A DNA stretch of 64,000 bases from Pasteurella sp049670895 (GCF_049670895.1 NZ_CP187170.1); one strand, 5' to 3'. Shown: positions 45,098-54,036, counted from the first letter of the stretch. Translations and numbers: made by a program. The notes: a model not told the origin generated them from the sequence alone.

Positions 45098-46309
45098 TTA
45101 GCCAATGACACTTGGTAAATAGCCCGCTTTAATTAAGAATGGTACATTCATGATAAGCAAGCCGAGTAATAACGCCCCAAATAAGACAACATTGCCGCCC
45201 ATCACTCGATAAGGCAATTCAGGGTAACGTTTTCTGACTCGCCACGCCATGGCAACAGGTAACACTAAACCGTAAAAGGTAAACATTTGTCCTGCATAAC
45301 CTAATGCCATAACGAAACCTTCTGGATAGAAAAGGGCAAAAATGAGTGGCGGTAAAAAGGTTAAAAAGCCGAGTGAAATACGGTTTGCTCGGATATTTAC
45401 CCGTTTTAAGAGGTCGTATAAGCAATCAAAGAGTGATAATGCCACACCTAAAAATGAGGTGATTAAGGCTAAGGTAAAGAATAATCGCATTGCGATGCTA
45501 ATGATTTCACTATTGGTGGCTTGATAAGTCGCTTTGATTAAACCATTTAAGCTTGGATCCGTGTTAAGAATCTCGACAAATTGACTTTGTGGGAAGACAC
45601 CATGGGTTGCCATTTGCCAAATAATATAAGCCACCAATGGAATTGCGGTACCTGTAATAATGGCAATGCGTAAACGGCGAATATCACCTTCTAGATAGCT
45701 ATTAATACTTGGAATAATCACATGGAAACCAAAAGATGTAAAAAAGACGGGACTGGCTGAAATAATCAGAAAATCCTTTAACGGCATAGCCATTAAATTT
45801 TCACTGCTAATTAACGGCAACATCATCAAAAGGACGAGTGCAAATGCCACTAATTTCACCGCAAACAAGGCACGAGTGAGTAAATCAACCGCCCCTGTAC
45901 TAATGACAATGAACACACCAAGCACAACAGTAAATAACACAATAGACAGTTGGTTTGCATATTCACCTAAAAAAGGCAGTACGCTTGCCAATAATGAGCC
46001 GCCGCCAGTGACGTATGCTGATAAAATTGCATACATAAAGATGACAAGGGAAAGGGTGGCTAAAACACGCCCTATCATCCCAAAGTGCTGTTCAGCAAGG
46101 CTGGCAATGCCCGCATTTTGCGTTTCTGCTTTTTGATAGACTTCCACAAAAAGCAATGCACTGTAAGAAAGCAGTGCCCATAAAATGAAAAGCAGAATAA
46201 GGGTGTAAGTAAATCCCATTTCTGCTGATGTCAGTGGCATGGCGAGCATTCCCGCACCAATTGTGGTGCCCGCAACTAATAAGGCACTCCCAAACGTTTT
46301 ATTTTTCAT
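45098..46309 (-). CDS. tyrP: TyrP, tyrosine-specific permease
   Basis: 403 residues from ATG 46309, where the family N-terminus MKNKTFGSALLVAGTT lies; an earlier in-frame start at 46336 lacks homology. Eleven membrane helices of the aromatic amino acid permease (ArAAP) family. Much closer to E. coli TyrP than to Mtr or TnaB in FTSFGFH-x-x-xPSI, SFLGVALSLFD and TFLPPLIFALFYPEGFVMALGYAG. TyrR boxes upstream support tyrosine control. Proton-driven tyrosine uptake at the inner membrane. Confidence 0.92.
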   Translation of the reverse strand: MKNKTFGSALLVAGTTIGAGMLAMPLTSAEMGFTYTLILLFILWALLSYSALLFVEVYQKAETQNAGIASLAEQHFGMIGRVLATLSLVIFMYAILSAYVTGGGSLLASVLPFLGEYANQLSIVLFTVVLGVFIVISTGAVDLLTRALFAVKLVAFALVLLMMLPLISSENLMAMPLKDFLIISASPVFFTSFGFHVIIPSINSYLEGDIRRLRIAIITGTAIPLVAYIIWQMATHGVFPQSQFVEILNTDPSLNGLIKATYQATNSEIISIAMRLFFTLALITSFLGVALSLFDCLYDLLKRVNIRANRISLGFLTFLPPLIFALFYPEGFVMALGYAGQMFTFYGLVLPVAMAWRVRKRYPELPYRVMGGNVVLFGALLLGLLIMNVPFLIKAGYLPSVIG

Positions 46310-46370
46310 AGCTATCTCTCGAATAAAAATAATCAATAAGTCAACGCATTCTAGCGTAAAAAAAATTAAA

Positions 46371-46407
46371 TGTAATCATTTTTTTACAGTGTTATGATTT
46401 TTTTACA
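46371..46407 (-). promoter_or_regulatory. Tandem TyrR boxes and promoter of tyrP
   Basis: TGTAAT-N6-TTTACA (46371-46388) differs from the TyrR consensus TGTAAA-N6-TTTACA in one base; TGTTAT-N6-TTTACA (46390-46407) is a weaker second box. On the minus strand the strong box overlaps a -35 (TTACAT) whose -10 is TAGAAT near 46349-46354. Two adjacent boxes are also found at E. coli tyrP. Confidence 0.75.
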
Positions 46408-46469
46408 TGGTTGTATGAGTGGCTTCACAAGGAATCTCACAGATAACTACTGATTGAATAAAATTTTTG

Positions 46470-46478
46470 TGCTAAAAT
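46470..46478 (+). promoter_or_regulatory. Extended -10 promoter of ribH operon
   Basis: TGC followed by TAAAAT (46473-46478), 43 bases before ribH. No FMN riboswitch in the leader. Confidence 0.5.
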
Positions 46479-46521
46479 TTGCAACCGATTTTGTCCCTTA
46501 GTCTTTAAATTAGGAAATAAT

Positions 46522-46995
46522 ATGAATATTTTAGAAGGTGCTGTGGCTGCACCAAATGCCAAAATCGCCGTTGTGATCGCTCGTTTTAATAGCTTTATTA
46601 ACGAAAGTTTATTGGAAGGTGCATTAGATGCATTAAAGCGAATTGGTCAAGTAAAAGATGAAAATATCACTTTAGTTCGTACCCCAGGTGCTTATGAGTT
46701 GCCATTAGTTGCTCGTCGTTTGGCTGAAAGCAAAAAATATGATGCCATTGTGGCTTTAGGTACCGTGATTCGTGGAGGAACGGCTCATTTTGAGTATGTT
46801 GCTGGCGAGGCAAGCAGTGGTTTAGGTCAAGTAGCAATGAATGCAGATATTCCCGTCGCATTCGGTGTATTAACCACAGAAAATATTGAGCAAGCCATTG
46901 AGCGTGCAGGCACTAAAGCAGGTAATAAAGGTGCAGAAGCAGCATTAGTCGCTTTAGAAATGGTAAATTTATTAGCTCAAATTGATGCGGTGTAA
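46522..46995 (+). CDS. ribH: 6,7-dimethyl-8-ribityllumazine synthase
   Basis: 157 residues. Penultimate step of riboflavin synthesis; forms 60-mers. Motifs IAVVIARFNSFINE, GAYELPLVARRLA, VALGTVIRGGTAHFEYV and PVAFGVLTTENIEQAIERAGTKAGNKGAEA are complete. First gene of ribH-nusB-thiL-pgpA, the common gamma-proteobacterial order. Start has AGGAAATA upstream. Confidence 0.97.
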   Translation: MNILEGAVAAPNAKIAVVIARFNSFINESLLEGALDALKRIGQVKDENITLVRTPGAYELPLVARRLAESKKYDAIVALGTVIRGGTAHFEYVAGEASSGLGQVAMNADIPVAFGVLTTENIEQAIERAGTKAGNKGAEAALVALEMVNLLAQIDAV

Positions 46996-47001
46996 TTGAT
47001 A

Positions 47002-47430
47002 ATGACAGAATTAGTAAAAAAAGCCTCTCCTCGTCGTCGTGCTAGAGAATGTGCGGTTCAAGCCTTATATTCTTGGTGCATTTCACAAAATTCGCCTGCG
47101 GAAATTGAACTTGAGTTTGTGGCTGAACAAGATCTTAAAGGGGTTGATACGCCTTATTTCCGCAAATTGCTTCGTCAAACCATTGAGAATGTGGATGTGG
47201 TTGATGACATCATGGCTCCGCATTTAGATCGTGATATCAATGAATTAGATCCGATTGAAAAAGCGGTGTTACGCCTTGCGGTGTATGAATTAAAGTTTGA
47301 ACTTGATGTGCCTTACAAAGTGGTGATCAATGAAGCCATTGAAGTGGCAAAAGTCTTTGGTGCAGAAGACAGTCATAAATATGTTAATGGTGTATTAGAT
47401 AAAGTTGCACCATCACTTTCTCGTAAATAG
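47002..47430 (+). CDS. nusB: Transcription antitermination factor NusB
   Basis: 142 residues from ATG 47002, six bases after the ribH stop. All-helical; the N-terminal Arg-rich segment SPRRRARECAVQALYSW is typical, as is LRLAVYELKFELDVPYKVVINEAIEVAKVFG. Acts with NusE (S10) on boxA RNA in rRNA operons. A weak ribosome-binding site suggests coupling to ribH. Confidence 0.96.
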   Translation: MTELVKKASPRRRARECAVQALYSWCISQNSPAEIELEFVAEQDLKGVDTPYFRKLLRQTIENVDVVDDIMAPHLDRDINELDPIEKAVLRLAVYELKFELDVPYKVVINEAIEVAKVFGAEDSHKYVNGVLDKVAPSLSRK

Positions 47431-47448
47431 TGCGTTTAGAGGGATACA

Positions 47449-48444
47449 ATGAGTAATGGCGAATTTGACATAATTCAACGTTATTTTATGGCCTCGAAAC
47501 GACCACCTCGTAAAGATGTCATTGTTTCTATTGGTGATGATTGTGCGATAACAGAATTAAAACACAATCAGCGTCTTGTGACGACGACAGATACCATGGT
47601 TGAAAATACCCATTTTCTCCCCACCATTCGTCCGGCGGATTTAGCCTATAAATCCGTTGCGACCAATTTAAGTGATCTTGCCGCCATGGGGGCAGAACCT
47701 GCTTGGGTTTCCCTTGCTTTAACCTTACCTGAAATAAATGAACAATGGTTGAGTGAATTTAGTCAAAGCTTTTTTGAAATTCTCGATCATTACAATGTGG
47801 ATTTGATTGGTGGCGATACCACAAAAGGGGAGTCGCTATCGCTTACCATTACGGCTCAAGGTATTATTCCTAAAGGCAAGGCATTATGTCGTCACAGTGC
47901 GAAAGTGGGTGATTGGATTTATGTTTCAGGAACCTTAGGGGATAGTGCAGCAGGATTGGTGTTACTGTTAAATCAAGAACCTATTCTTCATTCTGCACAA
48001 CAATATTTGCTACAACGTCATTTGCGTCCGACCCCTCGAGTGTTGTTAGGATTGGAATTATCCGTGTCGGGATTAGCCAATGCAGCGATTGATATTTCAG
48101 ATGGTTTTGCCGCTGATTTAGAACATATTTTATCTCGTAGCCAATGTGGTGCGGTGATTGATATTGGCAAACTCCCGTTATCCAACGAATTGATTCAAAC
48201 GGTGGGACAGCAACAAGCTGAGATTTTGGCGTTAACAGGTGGCGAAGATTATGAGCTTTGCTTTACGGTGCCAGATAGTAATAAGTTGAAGTTAGAGCGA
48301 GCATTAGCTTATATGGGTGTGCCATACACCTGTGTTGGACAGGTGCGAGCGATCAGTCCGAACAATAAAAAACGGATAAAATTTGAACGTCATGGTCAAC
48401 CTGTTACCTTTGATCACAAATTAGGATTCGACCATTTTAAATAA
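47449..48444 (+). CDS. thiL: Thiamine-monophosphate kinase
   Basis: 331 residues, PurM-like fold. Forms thiamine diphosphate from the monophosphate. Conserved SIGDDCAI near the N-terminus, TTDTMVENTHF and GGDTTKGESLSLTITAQG are present. Preceded by GAGGGATA. Works with the thi cluster at the window end. Followed by pgpA 35 bases on. Confidence 0.95.
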   Translation: MSNGEFDIIQRYFMASKRPPRKDVIVSIGDDCAITELKHNQRLVTTTDTMVENTHFLPTIRPADLAYKSVATNLSDLAAMGAEPAWVSLALTLPEINEQWLSEFSQSFFEILDHYNVDLIGGDTTKGESLSLTITAQGIIPKGKALCRHSAKVGDWIYVSGTLGDSAAGLVLLLNQEPILHSAQQYLLQRHLRPTPRVLLGLELSVSGLANAAIDISDGFAADLEHILSRSQCGAVIDIGKLPLSNELIQTVGQQQAEILALTGGEDYELCFTVPDSNKLKLERALAYMGVPYTCVGQVRAISPNNKKRIKFERHGQPVTFDHKLGFDHFK

Positions 48445-48479
48445 GCACATTAAATAAGCACAAATAGGACGGTGGGCTG

Positions 48480-48968
48480 ATGAATGATTCCCCTTTACAA
48501 CGTGTTCGATTAAGCAATCCCATTCATTTTCTTGCCTTAGGATTTGGCTCGGGATTAATGCGTTCCGCTCCTGGAACATGGGGGAGTTTGGTTGGATTGC
48601 TACTCGGTTGGTTATTGTTACAGCATTTACCGAGTGTTTTTTTGGCAATTCTGACCGTCCTTGGCTTTTTGATTGGCTGCTACCTTTGTCAAAAAACCGC
48701 AGAGGATATGGGGGTGCATGACCATGGTGCCATTGTGTGGGATGAAATCATCGGCATTTTCATCGTCTTACTTTTTCTGCCAGAATACTCTTTTACTTGG
48801 TATGTGGGTGCCTTTCTGGCTTTTCGTTTCTTTGATATTTTAAAACCTTATCCGATTCGTTATTTTGATCATAAATTAGAAAGTGGATTTGGGATCATGT
48901 TAGATGATGTATTAGCCGCCCTTTATGCCATTCTCACACTGGTTTTTCTACACTATTTCCTTGCATAG
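48480..48968 (+). CDS. pgpA: Phosphatidylglycerophosphatase A
   Basis: 162 residues, about four membrane helices. Removes phosphate from phosphatidylglycerophosphate. Family motif FGSGLMRSAPGTWGSLVGL and the acidic motif VWDEIIGIFIVLLFLP and FRFFDILKPYPIRYFDH are all present. nusB-thiL-pgpA order is as in E. coli. Confidence 0.95.
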   Translation: MNDSPLQRVRLSNPIHFLALGFGSGLMRSAPGTWGSLVGLLLGWLLLQHLPSVFLAILTVLGFLIGCYLCQKTAEDMGVHDHGAIVWDEIIGIFIVLLFLPEYSFTWYVGAFLAFRFFDILKPYPIRYFDHKLESGFGIMLDDVLAALYAILTLVFLHYFLA

Positions 48969-48980
48969 AGATTTTGCCCC

Positions 48981-49616
48981 ATGTTGAATGTCATGATTGT
49001 GCACTTTTTTGGCTTGATCACACCAGGACCTGATTTTTTTTATGTGAGCCGTTTAGCAGCCCACAATTCTCGCCGTAATGCCCTATGTGGCGTGATAGGG
49101 ATTACATTGGGGGTCTTATTTTGGGCATTAGCCTCTGTTCTCGGCTTAGCCATTTTATTTACCACAATCCCCATGCTACACGGCGTGATCATGTGTTTAG
49201 GTGGCGGCTATCTTGCCTATTTAGGTAGCTTAATGCTGAAAAGTGACACTAACGTGGTGTTTGATTCCCAATCAGAACAGGTCTTAAATCAAGCAAGCTC
49301 CATAAAAAAAGAAATTCTTAAGGGATTGATGGTGAATCTTTCTAACGCCAAAGCCATTATTTATTTTGCCAGCGTGATGTCTTTAGTGCTTGTCAATTTA
49401 ACGGAAACTTGGCAAATTTTGACCGCACTTTTGCTTATCGTCTTGGAAACATTTATCTATTTTTATCTGGTATCCATTTTATTTTCACGCCCCATAGCCA
49501 AACGAATTTATAGCCAATATAGCCGTTATCTGGACAATCTATCAGGTGCTATTTTTCTGCTGTTTGGTGGGTATTTAGTGTATAGTGGATTACTTGAAAT
49601 GACACACATCATCTAA
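48981..49616 (+). CDS. LysE/RhtB family amino-acid exporter
   Basis: 211 residues, six membrane helices. GLITPGPDFFYVSRLAAHNSRRNALCGVIGITLGVLFW is the family's N-terminal signature (G-x-x-x-PGP). Exports amino acids such as homoserine, threonine or lysine; the substrate is not predictable. Last gene of the ribH operon, 12 bases after pgpA, and 15 bases before dapB, so dapB may be co-transcribed. An uptake signal is within the gene (near 49420). Confidence 0.88.
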   Translation: MLNVMIVHFFGLITPGPDFFYVSRLAAHNSRRNALCGVIGITLGVLFWALASVLGLAILFTTIPMLHGVIMCLGGGYLAYLGSLMLKSDTNVVFDSQSEQVLNQASSIKKEILKGLMVNLSNAKAIIYFASVMSLVLVNLTETWQILTALLLIVLETFIYFYLVSILFSRPIAKRIYSQYSRYLDNLSGAIFLLFGGYLVYSGLLEMTHII

Positions 49617-49631
49617 GAAAGAGGAAAAAAT

Positions 49632-50444
49632 ATGACATTAAAAATCGCCGTAGTTGGTGCCGGTGGAAGAATGGGGCGCCAGTTGATCCAAGCTGTATCT
49701 GAGGCTGAAGGGGTGAGTTTAGGTGCGGCATTTGAACGTAAAGGGTCTTCATTAGTGGGCACAGATGCGGGAGAATTAGCGGGTATTGGCAGAATTGGGA
49801 TTCAAGTATCTGACGATTTAGCCAGCCAAGCAGAACAATTTGATCTTTTAATTGATTTTACTCGTCCAGAAGGCACATTAGACTATTTAGCGTTTTGTGT
49901 TGCACATCATAAAAACATTGTGATTGGTACCACGGGGTTTGATGAAGCGGGTAAAGCGAAAATTCAACAGGCATCTGAAAAAATTGGTATTGTGTTTGCT
50001 TCCAATTATAGTGTTGGCGTGAATTTAGTGTTCAAATTATTAGAAAAGGCGGCTAAAGTGATGGGCGATTATTGTGATATTGAAATTATTGAAGCACACC
50101 ATCGCCACAAAGTGGATGCCCCTTCAGGCACCGCCTTATCAATGGGCGAGCATATTGCCAAAACCTTAGGGCGAGATTTAAAAACACAGGGTGTCTTTAG
50201 CCGTGTGGGCATTGTCGGTGAGCGAAAACCAGATGAAATTGGCTTTGCGACCATTCGTGCTAGCGATGTGGTTGGTGAACATAGCGTTTGGTTTGCTGAT
50301 ATCGGCGAGCGGGTGGAAATCGCACATAAAGCGACCAGCCGTATGACCTTTGCGAAAGGGGCGGTACGGGCGGCAAAATGGTTGCAGAGCAAACAAAAAG
50401 GGTTATTTGATATGACCGATGTTTTAGACTTAAATAATTTATAA
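49632..50444 (+). CDS. dapB: 4-hydroxy-tetrahydrodipicolinate reductase
   Basis: 270 residues. NAD(P)H-dependent step of lysine/diaminopimelate synthesis. VVGAGGRMGRQLI is the nucleotide fold; the catalytic segment EAHHRHKVDAPSGTALSMGE is complete. Strong site AGAGGAAAA. May share a transcript with the LysE-type exporter upstream; terminator at 50489. Confidence 0.97.
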   Translation: MTLKIAVVGAGGRMGRQLIQAVSEAEGVSLGAAFERKGSSLVGTDAGELAGIGRIGIQVSDDLASQAEQFDLLIDFTRPEGTLDYLAFCVAHHKNIVIGTTGFDEAGKAKIQQASEKIGIVFASNYSVGVNLVFKLLEKAAKVMGDYCDIEIIEAHHRHKVDAPSGTALSMGEHIAKTLGRDLKTQGVFSRVGIVGERKPDEIGFATIRASDVVGEHSVWFADIGERVEIAHKATSRMTFAKGAVRAAKWLQSKQKGLFDMTDVLDLNNL

Positions 50445-50488
50445 AGCGACGAAAAACTGTCTCAAACAGAATTTATTTACAACAACAT

Positions 50489-50527
50489 AAAAAGCAAATA
50501 AGGGTATTATCTCTTATTTGCTTTTTT
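50489..50527 (+). terminator. Terminator of dapB
   Basis: Fourteen-bp stem AAAAAGCAAATAAG (50489-50502) and complement (50513-50526), 10-base loop, T run. The 3' arm is also the first unit of a 12-base repeat. Confidence 0.92.
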
Positions 50528-50546
50528 ATTTGCTTTTTTATTTGCT
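50516..50546 (+). repeat. Short tandem repeat, 12-base unit
   Basis: ATTTGCTTTTTT occurs twice in full (50516-50527, 50528-50539) and once in part (50540-50546). It overlaps the dapB terminator. Confidence 0.8.
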
Positions 50547-50683
50547 GTAGTCGTGAATATACGGCGTGAGAAAAATATTGTGACATGAAAATAAATTCGT
50601 TTTTAATGAGCGATGCTATATACTCTATTTTACTTTGCCAGTACAAAGTATATTCATTCATGACATTTAAATAAGGAAGACTT

Positions 50684-51352
50684 ATGAAACGAATTCTATT
50701 TACTTCATTATCCATCGCTGCATTGGCGTTATCAGGCTGTGCAACAGAAGGTTCTCGTGTGATTGAAACCCCAAAAGTAGCGAGCTATGGCAGTGCTTAT
50801 CAAGGACAAAAATCACTGATTGCAGTGGGGAAATTTGATAATAAATCAAGCTATCAAAATGGCATTTTTTCTGATGGCGTAGATCGTTTAGGGAATCAAT
50901 CTAAAACCATTTTAGTGGCACACTTACAACAAACAGGGCGTTTTAGCGTGTTAGAACGTACCAATATGGCAGAAATTGCGGCTGAAGCTAAATTAAAAGG
51001 TAAAAAGCAACAATTAAAAGGGGCGAGTTATGTGGTTACAGGCGATGTGACGGAATTTGGTCGTAAAACCGTGGGTGATCATCAGTTGTTTGGTATTTTA
51101 GGACGTGGCAAACAACAAGTGGCTTACGCAAAAGTGACGTTAAATGTAGTGAATGTACATACCTCGGAAGTGGTTTACTCGGCACAAGGTGCGGGCGAAT
51201 ACAACTTATCGAATCGTGAAATTTTAGGATTTGGTGGCACAGCAGGTTATGACGCTACCCTGAATGGCAAAGTATTAGATCTTGCAATCAGAGAAGCCGT
51301 GAATCATCTGGTGGAAGGGATTGAATCTGGACAATGGAAACCTTCCCACTAA
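50684..51352 (+). CDS. CsgG-family outer-membrane lipoprotein
   Basis: 222 residues. Lipobox LSGC (Cys about 19), then a CsgG-type domain: IAVGKFDNKSSYQNG, TILVAHLQQTGRFSVLER and YVVTGDVTEFGRKTVG are the family pattern. First of three lipoprotein genes with small gaps (16 bases, then 1-base overlap). CsgG-like members of this group work in the envelope; curli genes are absent, so curli secretion is not implied. Good AAGGAAGA ribosome-binding site. Confidence 0.87.
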   Translation: MKRILFTSLSIAALALSGCATEGSRVIETPKVASYGSAYQGQKSLIAVGKFDNKSSYQNGIFSDGVDRLGNQSKTILVAHLQQTGRFSVLERTNMAEIAAEAKLKGKKQQLKGASYVVTGDVTEFGRKTVGDHQLFGILGRGKQQVAYAKVTLNVVNVHTSEVVYSAQGAGEYNLSNREILGFGGTAGYDATLNGKVLDLAIREAVNHLVEGIESGQWKPSH

Positions 51353-51367
51353 GACTCGGAGGGTAAA

Positions 51368-51736
51368 ATGTTAGGTCGTATGAAACTTGTCGGATTATTC
51401 TCCGCTATTTGTGTACTCACCGCATGTCATAGTCCGCAAGGGCTGTATTACTGGGGAAATTATAATGATGTGATTTACCATTATTATGAAAAGCCAGGTG
51501 AGTTTGATAAACAAGAAGCCAGTCTGGTGAAGATTATTGAAAAAGCCAAAACATTGAATAAACAAGTTGGGCCGGGGATTTATGGTCAACTAGGATTAGT
51601 GCAGTTAAAACAAGGTAAAGCCGCTGAGGCTCAAGCCTCTTTCGAGCAAGAACAAGCCCTTTATCCTGAATCCACTGCTTTTATTCAGTTTTTACAAGGC
51701 AAGAAGCCAGTCGTAAAATCAACAAAAGGACGTTAA
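51368..51736 (+). CDS. DUF4810 family lipoprotein
   Basis: 122 residues. Signal peptide with lipobox LTAC (Cys about 20). Mature part has GLYYWGNYNDVIYHYYEKPGEF, the Tyr/Trp-rich start of DUF4810 proteins, and one TPR-like helix pair (VGPGIYGQLGLVQLKQGKAAEAQASFEQE). Always found between CsgG-like and DUF799 genes in such operons. Its stop overlaps the next start. Confidence 0.84.
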   Translation: MLGRMKLVGLFSAICVLTACHSPQGLYYWGNYNDVIYHYYEKPGEFDKQEASLVKIIEKAKTLNKQVGPGIYGQLGLVQLKQGKAAEAQASFEQEQALYPESTAFIQFLQGKKPVVKSTKGR

Positions 51737-52386
51737 TGATGAAAACACTTTTTCTTCTTCCCCTTCTGTTATTCAGTTTTGTTATGACAGGTTGTGCGGT
51801 TGAGCAAAAACAACCTTATGACTATACCGAGCTAGAAAAAGCCAAACCTAAATCGATTCTTCTTGTGATGCCAACGAATAATTCTGTTGAAGCCAAAGCG
51901 GATGTGTCGGTTTTGGCACAAGCCAGTATTCCATTGGCGGAGCTTGGCTATTATGTGTATCCCGTTGCATTAGTGGATGATGTATTTAAACAAAATGGGG
52001 CACATACAGGGAATGATATTCAAGCCTTAAGTTTACCTAAAATTCATCAAATTTTTGGTGCTGATGCCATTATGTATCTAGACATCGAAGAATATGGGTC
52101 GAGTTATCGTATTGTGTCGAGCGATACCATTGTGACCCTTTCTGCAAAATTGGTGGATTTACGCACGGGGACAACCCTCTGGCAAGGGAGAACAAGCGAG
52201 AGGACTTCTGATTCACCGAATAACTCATTAATTGGTGTGTTAGTGGCTCAAATTATTAATTCATTAACCGACAAAGGCTATGATGTTGCGGGTCTTGCAA
52301 CACATCAATTGTTTAGGTTTGGTGAAAATGGCGGCTTGCTATTAGGGCCAAGAGCAACGGGCGTGGCAGCAAGAAAGGGCTTATAG
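51736..52386 (+). CDS. DUF799 family lipoprotein (GNA1162-like)
   Basis: 216 residues. Lipobox MTGC (Cys about 20). The body with LLVMPTNNSVEAKADVSVLAQASIPLAELGYYVYPVAL and FGADAIMYLDIEEYG fits DUF799, whose Neisseria member GNA1162 is a lipoprotein vaccine antigen. The ATG at 51736 overlaps the previous stop; 51739 is an alternative. Its 3' end overlaps the convergent ferredoxin gene by six bases. Confidence 0.85.
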   Translation: MMKTLFLLPLLLFSFVMTGCAVEQKQPYDYTELEKAKPKSILLVMPTNNSVEAKADVSVLAQASIPLAELGYYVYPVALVDDVFKQNGAHTGNDIQALSLPKIHQIFGADAIMYLDIEEYGSSYRIVSSDTIVTLSAKLVDLRTGTTLWQGRTSERTSDSPNNSLIGVLVAQIINSLTDKGYDVAGLATHQLFRFGENGGLLLGPRATGVAARKGL

Positions 52387-52629
52387 CTCAATTTCTAAAT
52401 CTTCTTCAACCTGACAACAGCAGAGCAAAATCTCATTAGGTTGAATAAAGGCAAGGGGTGGTTCTTTATAGGACACCTTGCCTTTTCTTATTTTTACACG
52501 GCATGATCCACAATAGCCTGCACGGCATTGATATTCATGAAAGATCCCCTTTTTTTCTAAATGGGAAAGGAGCGATGTGCTATTGTCGTGTTCTAGCGTG
52601 ATTTGGCTATGAATAAGGTGAATTTTCAT
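52381..52629 (-). CDS. yfaE: YfaE-type 2Fe-2S ferredoxin
   Basis: 82 residues. Plant-type 2Fe-2S motif CRAGYCGSCRVK with a fourth Cys at the C-terminus (LLCCCQ). YfaE maintains the diferric-tyrosyl cofactor of NrdB; it lies 81 bases downstream of nrdB on the same strand, as in E. coli. Uptake signals lie in the gap. Confidence 0.9.
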   Translation of the reverse strand: MKIHLIHSQITLEHDNSTSLLSHLEKKGIFHEYQCRAGYCGSCRVKIRKGKVSYKEPPLAFIQPNEILLCCCQVEEDLEIEL

Positions 52630-52710
52630 GGGGATGCTTATGGATAAAACGGAAGAAAAAATGACCGCACTTTTATGTTGGCTAAAAGTGCGGTCTGTTT
52701 TGAACAGATT

Positions 52711-53841
52711 TTAGAGATCGAAATCATCGAAATCTTTGGTGTCCACTTTGGAGTCAATTTGACCGACAAGATAAGAACTCACTTCCACTTCTTGCGGTGC
52801 GACCTGTACGTTATCGGAAACCAACCATGCATTAATCCAAGGAATTGGGTTTGAGCGAGCTTGGAAAGGAAGAGGTAAGCCCACCGCCTGCATACGAATA
52901 TTGGTGATATATTCTACATATTGCACCAAAATATCTTTATTCAGCCCAATCATTGACCCGTCTTTGAACAGATAATCTGCCCATTCTTTTTCTTGTTCTG
53001 CGGCTGCCACGAACAAATCGTAGGCTTCTTGTTTGCATTCTTCCACAATTTCTGCCATTTCAGGATCGTCCTGTCCTGACGCCATAATATTCAGAATGTG
53101 CTGTGTGCCTGTTAAGTGTAAGGCTTCATCACGGGCGATAAATTTAATGATTTTCGCATTCCCTTCCATTAATTTGCGTTCAGCAAAGGCAAAGGAACAG
53201 GCGAAAGACACATAGAAACGAATGGCTTCAAGGGCATTTACACTCATTAAGCAAAGGTAAAGTTGGCGTTTAAGATTGCGTAAAGTGACCTTGCATTCTT
53301 GTCCGTCAACGGTGTAGGTACCTTCACCGTAAAGAGTGTAAAGTTGTGTATCACGAATTAAATCATCGTAGTAGCAAGAAATATCTTTGGCACGTTTAAT
53401 GATTTCTTCGTTGGTGACAATGTCATCAAAAATCACAGAAGGATCGTTCACAATATTGCGAATAATATGTGTATAAGAACGAGAATGGATAGTTTCAGAG
53501 AAAGTCCAAGTTTCAATCCAAGTTTCTAATTCAGGAATCGACACCAAAGGCAATAACGCTACATTTGGGCTACGACCTTGAATAGAATCCAACAGCGTTT
53601 GATATTTTAAGTTGCTGATAAAAATGTGTTTTTCGTGTTCAGGCAAAGCTTGATAGTCAATGCGGTCTTGCGATACGTCCACTTCTTCAGGACGCCAGAA
53701 GAAAGAAAGTTGTTTTTCAATTAATTTCTCAAAGGTTTCATATTTTTGTTGGTCATAACGTGCAACATTCACGTTTTGACCGAAGAACATCGGTTCTTTT
53801 AATTGATCATTTTTCGTTTGTGAAAAGGTAGTATAGGCCAT
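52711..53841 (-). CDS. nrdB: Ribonucleotide reductase class Ia, beta subunit
   Basis: 376 residues from ATG 53841 (GGAGAGC upstream); an earlier start at 53856 would come before this site. Iron/tyrosyl-radical subunit of aerobic ribonucleotide reductase. The radical Tyr is in ETIHSRSYTHIIRN; iron ligands E and H of this region and of EAIRFYVSF and ARDEALH are in place. The usual upstream partner nrdA is not next to it: a transporter gene lies there instead. yfaE follows. Confidence 0.97.
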   Translation of the reverse strand: MAYTTFSQTKNDQLKEPMFFGQNVNVARYDQQKYETFEKLIEKQLSFFWRPEEVDVSQDRIDYQALPEHEKHIFISNLKYQTLLDSIQGRSPNVALLPLVSIPELETWIETWTFSETIHSRSYTHIIRNIVNDPSVIFDDIVTNEEIIKRAKDISCYYDDLIRDTQLYTLYGEGTYTVDGQECKVTLRNLKRQLYLCLMSVNALEAIRFYVSFACSFAFAERKLMEGNAKIIKFIARDEALHLTGTQHILNIMASGQDDPEMAEIVEECKQEAYDLFVAAAEQEKEWADYLFKDGSMIGLNKDILVQYVEYITNIRMQAVGLPLPFQARSNPIPWINAWLVSDNVQVAPQEVEVSSYLVGQIDSKVDTKDFDDFDL

Positions 53842-54003
53842 AAGTATGCTCTCCATAAAGTCAATGTACGGAAAAAATTACCGCACTTTCAACGAAATTA
53901 ATAGATGGAGGCTATTTTACCGAACTCGCCTGATTTACGCTAGCCGTTAATTTTAAGAAATGAAACTTTTTCTCATTTCGTTAAAGATTACGTAAACATC
54001 TAT

Positions 54004-54036
54004 AAAAAGATCCGCACTTTTTATCATGCGGATCTT
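54004..54036 (-). terminator. Terminator of the MetPS-type transporter operon
   Basis: Ten-bp stem AAGATCCGCA (54007-54016) with complement (54027-54036); five T follow on the minus strand. Contains an uptake-signal-like core. Confidence 0.88.
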
